In this document: one piece after another, positions 1-10,105 of the stretch
How the letters are laid out: each line of letters starts with the position of its first letter
How positions within the stretch are numbered: position 1 is the first letter of the stretch
NCBI GenBank assembly: GCA_013399855.1
Contig: VXAY01005610.1
Location: forward strand, 62,582 to 126,581
Origin: Oxyruncus cristatus
Taxonomy: Eukaryota; Chordata; Aves; Passeriformes; Cotingidae
Direction: 5' to 3'
DNA length: 64,000 nt
Notes under the pieces: generated by a model
Database searches by the model: none
Told to the model about the DNA's origin: nothing
Seen by the model: only the letters and a program-made list of their open reading frames with translations
Program-made: the position numbers and the translations under genes

Positions 1-930
1 GCAGTGGGGCCCGGAGCCTGGCGTGGGGCTCTGACCGCTCCTGTGCTATAAACAATAATTCATAATGGCGTTAGAGAGCTCATAAACAGTGCTCTGTTCC
101 TACGAGAGATACAGTAAATGGGTAACATGTTGTTCTCATATAGCAACATATGCTTTACATAATTTAGTAATGCAGTACTTTATATAGGCTTTTAGAGTAA
201 AAACAGGAAGGCGTATTATTCCACACTGCTCCACAGCTCCTACCCAAGAATATCTGTATTTGACAGGAAAACGCAGTTTGTAGTGACACAGCTGATTGTT
301 TTGCTTTTTCTTTAGAGCTGCATCTTTTAAAGTTATGTTAAAATGTGTTAGAAACGAAGAAGTACTGTCTGTTTTGTACAGTCTTCTGTCCTTTCCTGTA
401 TACTTATCCATAAGTTAAGCAGAGCTCCATTCAAAATCATCTTTGTCAAGCAAAAGTATATGAAATTGGTGGAAAGTAAAGGAGTTTTTGTAACATTTTA
501 ACATTCTAACATAGATCCATATTATATAAAGTGGGTTTTTTATATAAAAAAGAACTATCCTCTTCTAACTATTTGGTTTTGCTTGACAAATATGTGTTCC
601 TTTAGTGTTTGTACTGCAGTAGAAAGTGAAAAGTGTATTGCGGCAAACTGAAGAGAAAAAACAAAAAATCCCAGTGAAAATTTTATAAAGTTTAGAATAA
701 TGCAGTGGAACGTGAATGAGCGATAGGAGGCCATTGCAAAGCGTGGGGGGAAAAAACCAGGAGGATTTTCCCCTTATTGTATAAGACACCAAAGTAAAAC
801 TGCTTGCTTTATTTAGAGGGGATCACACTGTGAGTTCAATTTATTTTCTTAGTCTTGGTAGGTAGAAACATTGTGAGAGGGAAGGCCAAGGGGAGACTCT
901 TATGTTAATACGCTTGCGGTTTTCTTCCAG
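1..930 (+). other. TRPS1: 3' end of the intron upstream of the TRPS1 exon
   Basis: This is AT-rich non-coding sequence apart from a short GC-rich stretch in the first 50 bases. No coding similarity is visible on either strand; the two open frames on the minus strand (136-411 and 565-792) have no recognisable motif and look like chance. The segment ends in a usable splice acceptor, so I read it as the tail of the intron preceding the exon at 931. The previous TRPS1 exon is not in the window. Confidence 0.8.
904..930 (+). other. TRPS1: Splice acceptor of the TRPS1 exon
   Basis: A pyrimidine-rich run (ttttcttccag) ends in AG at 929-930. A possible branch point (gttaata) lies about 22-25 bases upstream. 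Coding similarity to TRPS1 starts directly after this AG. The ATG at 902 is inside the intron and is not a start codon: the frame from 902 to 930 is read-through of the acceptor. The base at 931 finishes a codon begun in the previous exon. Confidence 0.8.
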
Positions 931-1534
931 GAGAGTACACAACTGCTACAAATGCCGTCAGTGCAGCTTCACAGCTGTTGACACTCAGTCACTACTAGAG
1001 CACTTCAACACTGTGCACTGTCAGGAGATGGACATCACTACAGCCAATGGGGAGGACAGTCACGGTGTTTCATCTATCAAGGAGGAGCCAAAAATTGACC
1101 TCAAGGTCTACAGTCTGATTAATCCGGACCCCAAAATGGGGGAGCCCATATCTGACAGCATAGTGAAGAGGGAAAAGATAGAAGATAAGGAAGTGCTCAA
1201 GGAGAAAGGCTGGACTGACAGCCCCAGTGATGACCTTCGCAACGTGACCTGGAGAGGAACAGACATTCTGAGGGGGAGCCCATCATACACACAGACCAGT
1301 CTGGGCTTATTGACCCCAGTGTCTGTTGGCCAAGAGCAGCCAAAGCCTTTACGGGATAGTCCAAATGTTGAAGCTGCCCATCTTGCAAGGCCCATGTACG
1401 GCTTGGCGGTGGAGAGCAAGGGTTTCCTGCAGGGCGTGCCAGCAGCAGCAGCGGAGAAAGCTGGGCAGCTCACCCAGCCCTACTCCAGTTCCGGGGACAG
1501 CAAGACAAAGGACGAATCCCAGTCCTTATTACGG
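931..1534 (+). CDS. TRPS1: TRPS1 internal coding exon (C2H2 finger and pre-GATA linker), partial gene
   Basis: TRPS1 is a nuclear zinc-finger protein that represses GATA-dependent transcription and controls chondrocyte, hair-follicle and joint development. I recognise this exon by its peptide: it begins [20 protein letters not shown], contains [10 protein letters not shown] and [13 protein letters not shown], and ends KDESQSLLR, all highly similar to mammalian TRPS1 as I remember it. It encodes 201 full residues. First comes a C2H2 finger (947-1018, C-x2-C-x12-H-x4-H). A long low-complexity linker follows with acidic and proline/serine-rich parts, two SUMO-type motifs (IKEE at 1076-1087, VKRE at 1163-1174) and a four-alanine run (1442-1453). 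The frame is open throughout. The exon is entered mid-codon and left in phase 0 at CGG|gtagga. It belongs to the stretch just before the GATA finger, whose exon lies beyond the window. The identification is firm; exact identity to other species was not computed. Confidence 0.95.
947..1018 (+). other. TRPS1: C2H2 zinc-finger motif within the TRPS1 exon
   Basis: Cysteine codons at 953-955 and 962-964 and histidine codons at 1001-1003 and 1016-1018 give C-x2-C-x12-H-x4-H, the classical C2H2 spacing. Extra cysteines flank it (944-946 and just after the last histidine), as I recall for this TRPS1 finger. It is one of several C2H2 fingers upstream of the GATA finger. In TRPS1 the GATA finger contacts DNA, so this one may serve protein contacts; that role is inferred from the family. 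Confidence 0.9.
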
Positions 1535-1540
1535 GTAGGA
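1535..1540 (+). other. TRPS1: Splice donor of the TRPS1 exon
   Basis: The sequence CGG|GTAGGA keeps the invariant GT, A at +3 and G at +5, but departs from GTAAGT at +4 and +6, so it is a moderate donor. Cutting here leaves phase 0 and ends the peptide ...QSLLR, where TRPS1 continues into arginine-rich sequence and the GATA finger in the next exon. Without splicing, the frame adds eleven residues and stops at 1568-1570. Confidence 0.85.
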
Positions 1541-2004
1541 AACTCTCTTTTTAACTCTCGCTTTTTATGATTTCATGTATGTTATGTTTAATTAGCCATG
1601 CAAATGATTTCTTCAGATCCAGAGTAATGTGGTTGGGGTTCTTTCAGTGTGTGGCAACAAACAAACAAAAAAATCAAAGGAAGACTCAAATCTGTACAGC
1701 CAAACTGGCAGGTAAATTTCCAAAGTGTTCACATAAAACAATCCATATATTGATGTAGTATTAGTAAGCAAGTGCTTCTGCTTTTGCTATTTAGCTCTGA
1801 TTGAATTTTGTTTAATCATTCCTGCTAATTGTGCAGGTTGGTCATGCATTTGAAGAAGGAGGGTTTAGAACCCCAGAAGGCTGCACATCTGTTACACTAA
1901 AACAACTAATCACCTCTTAAATTTCATGGTGGTGTGACAGTTCACACTTAAACAAGATTTCATATTATTACATATCTAAGAATATGAAACCTGAGTTAAA
2001 TATT

Positions 2005-2010
2005 AATAAA
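2005..2010 (+). terminator. Possible intronic polyadenylation signal
   Basis: A canonical AATAAA lies 470 bases after the donor and is followed within about 15 bases by a T-rich run (cctcttttttttttt). This is the layout of a cleavage and polyadenylation site. AATAAA is common by chance in AT-rich introns, so use of this site is only a possibility. It matters because read-through of the donor stops in frame at 1568-1570, before the signal. Confidence 0.25.
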
Positions 2011-3263
2011 AAGTAACCTCTTTTTTTTTTATGAAGCAACATAATTATATATCAATTTTGACACTTCTCTGGTTGCCTTGGAAGCAAAAGAAAAAAGAAA
2101 AAAAGAGAAAAGGAAGGAGCTCAGATGATAAGAGAAGGGAAATACTTAAATACTTGCTACACCAAATAATTTCTATTCTTTTTTTTTTTTGATAAAAGGA
2201 CATATATATAAGCAACTTCCCCTTCCAGTGAGGTATGTTTTTCCCACTGTAGAGAAAACTGAGTTTAGAAAAGCTCTCAAATTCTGAGGAGCTGAACAGA
2301 GAGACAAGTAAGTGCCTTCCTCCTGGAGTCATCACTACATGTTTTCAGGAGCTGCTCCCTATCAGAACTTATAGAAACTTGCCACAGGAGGGGTCAGTGT
2401 GCAGACAAACCTCACTAGAATGGAAGTGACGATCTACTGGTTTCTTTTATTGTCTTTTATAAGAACATTTATAACCATAGCGTCCATTACTGTAACATGT
2501 AAGAAGACAAAAGGCAAAATATATTTTTTATTCCATGGTCTGCTAAGTTTATACCTAGGTATATCTGTCTCCGTATACATGTAAGTGTTAAAAGCTCTTT
2601 TAAATGAAGCCAGTGGTCTTAAAGTATTGCTGTTATTCTAATTATAAAACAGTGTGTCTGTCACTTAAACCCTGTGTTCAATTTAGGGAGACCACGGACT
2701 TTTGTACCTTACAGGTCATGAATAGTTATTGTCAGATTTTAAGTGTTTGAGAAGCAGTTGCAGTATGACAGGTTCCCTGTTGCTAACCTGGGTCTGTGCT
2801 CACTGTGGATGGCAGGATTATATTTCTCTCCTCCATTAGGAAATATGTATTAAAATATAGACATAAACCCACCTAGCAGTGGAATTCATGCTGTACATGT
2901 GATGCATCCCACTTTGGTTCCTGTAGTGGTTTTTAGCTGTGCACAGAACACATTGACCAGAGGAGCCACTTAAACTGTGTCTTGTCAGAATACAAATAAT
3001 TTTCCTTTATTTTTTTGACTGCTAAAGAATGAAAAAAACCCAACTAAACAAAAATCTTCAAATTTGCAGAATCAGCTCTATAAAGGTCTAAATTTGGTTG
3101 GTAGCTGGAGCCTAAAATCTTAGTAACCAGTAAAATAAGGCCATTATATTATCTGTTTTAACCACTGCTGAATATATAATGGAAAACTGTATACTGGCTT
3201 CTTCTCATGCCTTTTTAAAAATAATTTCAGACACTTTTTTAAAGTCTTTATATAAAAGCACTA

Positions 3264-3312
3264 ATATATACATACATATACATGTATATATTTACGTACA
3301 CATATATATTTA
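3264..3312. repeat. TA/CATA-rich simple sequence
   Basis: Alternating pyrimidine-purine sequence made of TA, CATA and TGTA steps. It is an imperfect, degraded microsatellite with no other recognisable content. Confidence 0.6.
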
Positions 3313-6300
3313 AATTTTGTTTTCAAATTAGTATTTTTATCTAATTGGAAATATTTTGATGGGTTCTCAGAAATATGAAGAACCTATAATTTCCATGTTT
3401 TTCTGAAAAAAGAGTCTTATTTTTCTCTATTAACAATCCATATAAATTAGTTCCTTGCATTCTAAAATTTGTAAAACCCAACTTGTCTTTTATAAGTCTT
3501 TTAATGATTCATTAGCAGATTATGTCTATACGAACTGATAAAACCATTCAACACCCTTCAAATAGGAATTACTTTTGGGTACACCGTTAGCTGCCTTGCT
3601 CTTTGAACTCTATTGTGCCAAAGATTTTTCTGGCTCTTTTCCTTAGTTATAGTATTTTAATTTTCACTTTTCTTCTTTGAAAATTTGGCAAGTTGCTTTT
3701 GTCAGTTTGAAATATTAAATAAAAAAATGGAAGGAGGTTAATTTTTTCATCTGAACAGAGTCCCTAATCTTACATATTTCATCATGATTGATGGATAGAG
3801 GAAAAAATAGTGAGAACTGTAACTTCTTTAAGGTAAGGGGTGATCTGAAGGATAGGAGGTGTGGGAGTGTGATTCTGTGAGTTATAGTGATATTAGTTCC
3901 CTCTTCCTCTCAGTTTGTGGAAAAGATCATAGAAACCCAACTCCTTTATTTTGCTCTTGATTTAGTTTTCTGCAGATAGAGTTATGGGATGCAGTACTGG
4001 AGCCAGGAAACAAGAAGACAAAGTGATGGTCAGCTCGACCATTGGGAGCTTAGTGTCAAATATTACCTGACATACAGATATGCATGTCTGTGAGCTCACT
4101 TGGCCCAGACAGAATTAGAAACTATTCAGAAAAGAACTTACCTTCCATTATTGAAAAAAGCAAATTTTTATATTCCTCTGAAAGAAAAAAAAATACACTA
4201 TACTGTTAAGTAAGTCTGTCATTATTATCCACTTTTGGATACATTTATTTTTCTAATGTGAAATAGCTAGTAAGAGTTGGCCCTATCTGAAAGCAAAGCG
4301 TTAAATCAATACATCCTTCTGGTATCATTTAATGAATGCTCATGCAAAACACTGTATCCCAGGACAACTGGTGACTAGGAAACAAAACCTATAATAAAAT
4401 CACTGTGGACACCTTAATTTTTCCCCCCAAAGACTGACACAGAGGAAGCCAAAACTTTGGGATTACTCAGTGAATAAACAGTGTGAGAAATGAACTGAAA
4501 AAAAAAGTCCCTAACACATCCCTTTGGTTGTACTGGCTATTCAGTATTTGTAAAGTGGTTCTGCTTAATACAAATGATTTATAATGATTTGACAGTAGCA
4601 ACAGTACTGTGTGCTTTTTATTTTTTAGTTTTCCAGTGACTGGGAGAAGGCAAAGCGGAGATCAGGTTTTTTCACATTTTTTCATATAGATAGAGGTTGA
4701 TACTGCAAGCTTAGAAGTGATTAGCATTTTGATAAAATGTCAGAGACAATACAAATCAACTGGGGAAGGGATGAAAATATACCTTGTCCCACAGAAATTC
4801 CTAATGCTTACAGGATAATTTTAAATTTTTGGAAATTACTTGGAGTGGCCATTTTTATGCTGTTTCTTGCATTCCTTCCATGTATGATGGCCATGGTCCC
4901 CTCCCCGGACTCTGTGTTACAGTAGATTATTTGTGGGAGTCATTAGGGCAAGATTTCTAAAAGCCTGAATCTTTTGTGACCTTTTGGGAGGTGGGGATGG
5001 TGCAGTGGTGAGAGCTCAAACTCTGCATGTGTGCAAAGGCACGTGTGCAGTGGATGCACCTTTTTTCCCAGGAGTGCTTCTAAGCTGTGTGTATGTAACA
5101 GAATCTTTCTCAGGGGCTTGGTACACTTCTGTGAGTAGCTTTAATTTATTTTTCTTATTAAAATATTTCCAGCAGCTGTACTTACATCGAATTGGTATGT
5201 TTTGCAAATGGGAATTACCAAAAATGTACCTCAGCGTGGTACAATGTAGACATTATTTCTGCTCTTCCTTAGAGTAGCTGATTTTATAGTTTAAAGATTT
5301 GTTGATACTGGAAGGTCTATTGAGATGCAAAAATGTTCCTTTTTTTGGGTAGCACATTGGCAGCCAGCAGACTCCAGGCCAGGCAGATTGTTTAATGCTT
5401 TGACAGCGCAGATCTTGGACTGCGGGAACTTTTTGCTAAACGGATTTTAAATGAAGTGTCCTTTTTTTTTTGTGTGTGTGGACACTGCAGAAAAAAGTTT
5501 ACTGCAAAAATGAGGAATTGTAGCCTGAGCCATCAGACTCATACACAGACCTAGTTAGCCCACCTAAAGCTGTTGGTATGCACATCATACTTTAGCCAAC
5601 ACACATGCAGAAAAACACAGATCAGTGTGTCCTGCGGTGCCACATGGACCTGCAGACAGCAAGAAGACTCCTGTGTATTAACCATAATTCATGTAATGGA
5701 GGGATTTATGTACCATCAAAGGGAGAGAGATTGTCACATATGGCAAAGGTAGTGTTGAATTTTATCAAGGTGTACTGCAGGCTGTAACATTAAATACCTA
5801 ACTGAGGTTATGTTAACCTTTGCTATAAGCTTTTTATATGGGGCAATGGATAAAATCTGCTCTTCTATTAAACTGAGATTATTTTCACCATAATGATCAG
5901 ACTGTTTACACACTACTGGAAATCACGGCATTTCAAGAAAGTTTCCATTTACTTTAAGAAGAGTTATTTTCTTTTTGTCCGTGATATTTGCACTTCTGAT
6001 ATTTCATATAGTGTTCTTCTAAAGCTGGTTAGATGGCTTTAAATTTGGGGGAGACAGGAAATCAGAAAAAGTTATTTCCCCTCTCTGTGCTTTGCGTTCT
6101 CCTACGTGGGTGATTGACAGTGCTAATTTTAAAGTAAGAAATTGGTACAAAAGTATTGAATTTACATATAATTGATTTAATACCAGTGTAGTAAATATCA
6201 GACAAAATCCCTAGTGGCAAAACATTATTTCTCCTATTATAAAGCACTGACTCCTGTTATCCACAGAGTTGGATGCCAGATAGATGCAAAGCAGTGGGAA

Positions 6301-6774
6301 TGCTGAGTAGGCCTTTGTGATTTCCAAAAGACTTCTCTAAACATTCAGTTCTTGGCCAGAAGGATAGCATACTTTGGCGGTAAAACCTGCCTCTCTGATG
6401 CTGGTAGAGGTATTGCTGCTGCTGCTGCCTTTAGCAGGACCATGAGAAACAGGATGACAAGATTCAAGCACACAGAGTGGGATCTTGGTTTAAATGAGAT
6501 TATTCGGTGGTCACTACAGGGTGACACATGGAAGTTTTTGTGTGCTTTGGCATTGTGTGCCACTTCCAACCACCTTTTGATAGCAGCATCTTAATGATGT
6601 ATCTACAGAATTAAATTTAATGCATATAATTGTATCACACTTCTTACTATTAAGTTTGTGGAGGTCTTGGATGCTGCATCTCATCCCTAGGCCACTTCAA
6701 GAAATAAAAAGCAGCCCTTTAAACAAGAAACATCTGAAATAGTTTCCCTGTAGCTGCATCTCATTTTTTTCCCA

Positions 6775-6960
6775 TTTCCTCTGACTCTGTTAGAGATCTT
6801 TCAGGAAGTATTTATAGTCAAGGCCATTCATTGCCATACGGGTTCTCTAATTAGCTGAGGGGAACTCAGCAGGCACTGTGTCTTACTAATGCACAGAGCG
6901 CTGGCAGGTCAGAGAGCTGCCAAAGTCTCTCATTTTTTTTAGAAGCACCTGTTTCCACAA
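6775..6960. promoter_or_regulatory. Possible conserved non-coding element
   Basis: This stretch is more even in base composition than its surroundings. It contains a homeodomain-type core (ctaattagctga, about 6847-6858), followed by a mixed-composition stretch ending in cacctg. No repeat is recognisable. TRPS1 lies in a region known to be rich in conserved non-coding elements, so an enhancer is plausible. This is inference from composition and motifs only, as no alignment was possible. Confidence 0.25.
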
Positions 6961-6970
6961 GTCTCTGCCT

Positions 6971-7425
6971 GGGGAGGTAGTGGGCTAGTTTTTTAAATAT
7001 AACTACATCCTGGAAAATTACAAGAATCCTCCAACAAGGAAAATGAGAAAATGAAGTTAAGACTTGAAGAGAAATGGTTTTGAAGCTTCATGTTTACAGT
7101 GCAAAACCAAGACGGATAAAATCCCTGCGCTGGTGAAGGGCTCAGGAACGAAGCTAAAGTAACTTTCTGAAGGTTTTCAAGTAGTTTAGAAACAAACACG
7201 TACTTGGCTGCTTTTAGTAACTACTGGAACCAAACCCATAAGAAATTGAATGTTTTGCATTACTCATCCTGACAGAGTGATCAGATAGGACTAGAAAGTA
7301 ACTTTTAGAAAAATGTTAACCTGCCCAATGAAAGGTATGTTTCTGGTTTTTGTGTGGGGTGTGCCTGTCATGTGGTGAGACAACCCCACCTCATCCATGT
7401 TTACCCACCCAGCGCGGCATAGGTG
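6971..7425 (+). other. TRPS1: TRPS1 intron, non-coding
   Basis: Ordinary intronic sequence between the possible conserved block and a pyrimidine tract. Nothing recognisable on either strand. Confidence 0.6.
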
Positions 7426-7473
7426 TTTTTTTTTCTTTTCTTTCTTTCTTTTTTTTTTTTTCCCCTCCCTTTT
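7426..7473. repeat. Polypyrimidine (T/CTTT) tract
   Basis: About 48 bases of almost uninterrupted T and C: a TTTC repeat, a T run, then tcccctcccttt. It is a simple-sequence tract with no coding value. Confidence 0.8.
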
Positions 7474-7860
7474 ACGAAATGTGGTTTAGAAGAGAATTAA
7501 GTGATAAAATCATTATTTGGGTGGGGCTCAGTAATAATGTGAAAGGGCAGCAGCTACGTCAAAATCCTTGATGAAAAGGTGAATCAGTATGTGGAACAAA
7601 GGGCTGGGGAGATGGGTACGGGCCCCCGGGCCGTTGTGTAAGCAACAGGGTTTATTGAAGTTGCTATGATCAATAACAATGATTCAAGCAGGGAGAACTG
7701 AGATAATTCTTGATTTAAAACAAGCTGCTGCGTTTGGATAGGAGAGGTTGTAATGCAGATGAGAACAAAAGAGTACTTTCTTGTATTGAACTGAATGGCC
7801 AAAACAGATTGACAGTCAGTGTCACATTCAATTAGCTCCATGTTATATTACCGTGCCTAG
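7474..7860 (+). other. TRPS1: TRPS1 intron, non-coding
   Basis: Intronic sequence between the pyrimidine tract and the GC-rich patch. The overlapping minus-strand open frame (7584-7841) has no recognisable motif. Nothing else seen. Confidence 0.55.
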
Positions 7861-8348
7861 TTCTGGTGGGAGAACCTCTCTTTCGCTCTCTCCGATTGGT
7901 ATTTGGTGTCCCAGCATCGGTGAGAGTGAGAAGGGTTTGTGCCCTGTTTTCACTCGGATGCCACATGCCTGCACCTGGGCTGGGTTTGCTGGGTGAACAT
8001 CACCCGGTGAGTGAGCCAGCAGCTCTGTGCCATCATTGCCATGGGGAATGGCAGTATCAAACCCGGCAGGAGGGTAGGAGTATCCTTGGTTCCTGGGTAC
8101 AGTTCTCCTTAGCAGCTCCCACTGCTCCGGGCTGGATGGGGGTGTGGGCACAGAAGTGGACCCAGCACTGTACCCCGGCCTGAACAGGAGCCCTCGATGT
8201 GTGGCAGGTCAAGCCAGAGACTCCCTTGCCCTGGGCTGAGTTTCAGAGCTCTCCCTGGGGATGAGCCGCCCCTGCTGTCCCTGGAAAACAACCCGGTCCC
8301 GCAGCCTGTGTTCGAACCCCCTTGTGCTGAACAGAGTACGTGGAACGA
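7861..8348. other. GC-rich, CpG-enriched intronic patch
   Basis: Base composition changes sharply to GC-rich, with about 16 CpG pairs in under 500 bases, while the flanking intron has very few. Open frames of 60-105 codons occur on both strands, but GC-rich sequence has fewer stop codons and none shows a known domain or splice framing. A short palindrome (gggtgaacatcaccc) lies inside. A GTTCGAACC stretch near 8309-8318 resembles a tRNA T-loop, but no cloverleaf folds around it. It may be an intronic CpG-rich regulatory element or promoter, or a worn GC-rich transposon. Confidence 0.4.
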
Positions 8349-8424
8349 GGCAATGTCATTCTTGTCGGCATGACCGATCTGATAACCAGCTACTTTTTTT
8401 TACCGTCTTCAGATACATTCCCGA

Positions 8425-8453
8425 TTTTTTTTTGGGGGGGGGGGATTTTTTTA
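8425..8453. repeat. T9-G11-A-T7 homopolymer cluster
   Basis: Nine T, eleven G (8434-8444), A and seven T in succession. Such runs are prone to length error in sequencing, so the exact counts are uncertain. Confidence 0.8.
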
Positions 8454-9354
8454 ATTCTAAATTGTGCTGACAGTGGCTGCAGGTCGGTTAAAGCAGCCGG
8501 GTGTGGGGCACAGCTGTGGGCACTGCAAAGGCAAACAGCGCAGCAGCAGCTCCCTCCAGTCTAAACAGTTCGGAGAACTGTCAATGGGAAGCCTTGTTTA
8601 AAATGGGAAGTAAGTAAATGCAGCTTCTTGCACGATGACTAAATGAAAGAATTAGTTGAGCTTTACCAAAGTTTTGAAACGTTAAGTGCGACTATAACCA
8701 TTTAACAGCCCTATTATTGTTCTATATTGCCAGTAGTTCTTAGCAATAGATTGTATACCTGAAGTGAAATGGAAGCTTCAGTTGTATTTAGAAACTAAGG
8801 ATAATCTTTGCCAAACTGAATCTAATAACAAGCAGACATTCATGTTTGAGGGCAGAACTTGCTGCTAACGTGTGGATTTTCAATGGAAAATTAAATTTCA
8901 TAGATGAATGCAGACAAGGATTGTACGTAATTCTATTTTTGCCTGAAGTACTATGATGCTGAACAGTAAAAATCTATGTGAAGATACCTCTTGCATCTGG
9001 AAATGCAGAGTTGCTTTCTGGGCTGAATTTCAGATGACTGTCTACATGTATCTGGTAATTAAAAGACAAAATAAATATATTCTTTTAAAGGAGGGATATT
9101 ATGATAGACAGCAAATAAATGTTTGATTTATTGGACTAAAAGGGAGCATTGTAATTATAATTGATTTGAAGGAATCCAGATGCTATCCACATCTTAACAA
9201 ATTCAAAATGGTAAAGATTTAAAGAGATTTAGGAATAAACAGTGCACACACATGTTCTGTGATTTTTTTAATGGAGTTATCTAGCGCTGTTAATACAACC
9301 AGTTAAAAATGACAACTACAGAAAATGGATGAACAGATGTGTGCTGAAAAAAAA

Positions 9355-9380
9355 TATATGTATGTGTGTGTATGTGTGAG
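9355..9380. repeat. Short TATG/TG microsatellite
   Basis: Alternating TATG and TG units (tatatgtatgtgtgtgtatg and on). Short and imperfect. Confidence 0.65.
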
Positions 9381-9951
9381 ATATGCAAAAGATTTTCTGG
9401 AATGTCTTTTGTTACCTTGGCACTCCTCAAAATATGCATGTGGTTACCTTCGAAGTAGTCTTAATTTTAAGGTCTCTAATGAGTCCAATTGATTTAGTGA
9501 ACAATTTCCTGCCTAATATAATTAATTTACTTCTTCCACCAAGTTCTGCTTTTAAAATGAAGTTTTATAGTGGCTAAGTGGTTCTTGCTGACATTTCTCT
9601 AAGCATTTTTTTAGTAGCATTATATATATTTTAGAAAATCTTACAGTCTTTTTTGTAGTGATATAATAATATATGTAATATAAATCATAAGTATATATAT
9701 TCCATGTTGCATGCTACGTTACTGAGGGTTCAGATAGGATGTATTTTTTAGCATAAAGATGAGAAGAGGAACAAGGATGTTTTCTTTTTTTGCGCTGTGC
9801 ACAGTATTAGGTTTCTGAAACAAATGTGGTAGTGGCAGCCCAGGCTGTGCAGCACTTTGCAGGCAGCTTGAGAACAGCCTTGGAAATCTTCGCTGAGTTT
9901 GTTTATCCCTGTGCTGCCTGAGATTTGGTGAATCATGTTTGTCCTAGTCAG

Positions 9952-10105
9952 ATGGTTAATTCCCTATGATTTCTTGTCTCTCTAGGCTTTAGTCTCCTGA
10001 TTCTATCAATAAAATGGGAATAAGGACAATTTCCCATCTCAGCAGGCAAGAGTGTAGAGGAACATTTTAAACTCTATTGTGCAACAGTGCTATCATAGTC
10101 AAAGC
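9952..10105 (+). repeat. MIR-type SINE fossil, forward orientation
   Basis: The order tctctaggctttagtctcc, then aataaaatgggaataa, then atctcagcaggcaag follows the MIR-family body (ctctgtgcctcagtttcc, tctgtaaaatggggataa, acctcacaggg). The right end (aacagtgctatcatagtcaaag) resembles the MIR 3' part. It is strongly diverged and without coding content. I recognise the family from memory; a repeat-library search would settle the subfamily. Confidence 0.5.

Larger units (their letters stand above)
1535..6774 (+). other. TRPS1: TRPS1 intron, first 5.2 kb, non-coding
   Basis: This is AT-rich intronic sequence. I see a purine-rich stretch near 2085-2118, T runs near 2021-2030 and 2180-2190, and a TA/CATA-rich stretch at 3264-3312. 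The short open frames here (for example 4984-5277 and 6352-6594) show no domain, no repeated codon signal and no splice framing. I find no exon, RNA gene or clear transposon. Confidence 0.7.
8349..9950 (+). other. TRPS1: TRPS1 intron, non-coding
   Basis: AT-rich intron with a homopolymer cluster at its left end, a short TG repeat near 9355-9380 and a TA-rich stretch near 9655-9710. No exon or RNA gene seen. Confidence 0.65.

Noticed and set aside
1108..1473. Minus-strand open frame of 121 codons within the TRPS1 exon
   Set aside because: It is the antisense of a coding exon and has no independent motif.
902..1570. A 222-codon open frame beginning with ATG, as a single-exon gene
   Set aside because: The ATG lies upstream of a good splice acceptor at 929-930 and the last codons lie past a donor at 1535. 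Only 931-1534 shows TRPS1 similarity, so it is an internal exon.
7843..8291. Several 60-105 codon open frames on both strands of the GC-rich patch
   Set aside because: GC-rich DNA has few stop codons; the frames overlap on both strands and show no domain or splice framing.
8260..8345. Possible tRNA gene from the GTTCGAACC stretch near 8309
   Set aside because: The bases around it do not form a T-stem and no acceptor, D or anticodon arm can be drawn.
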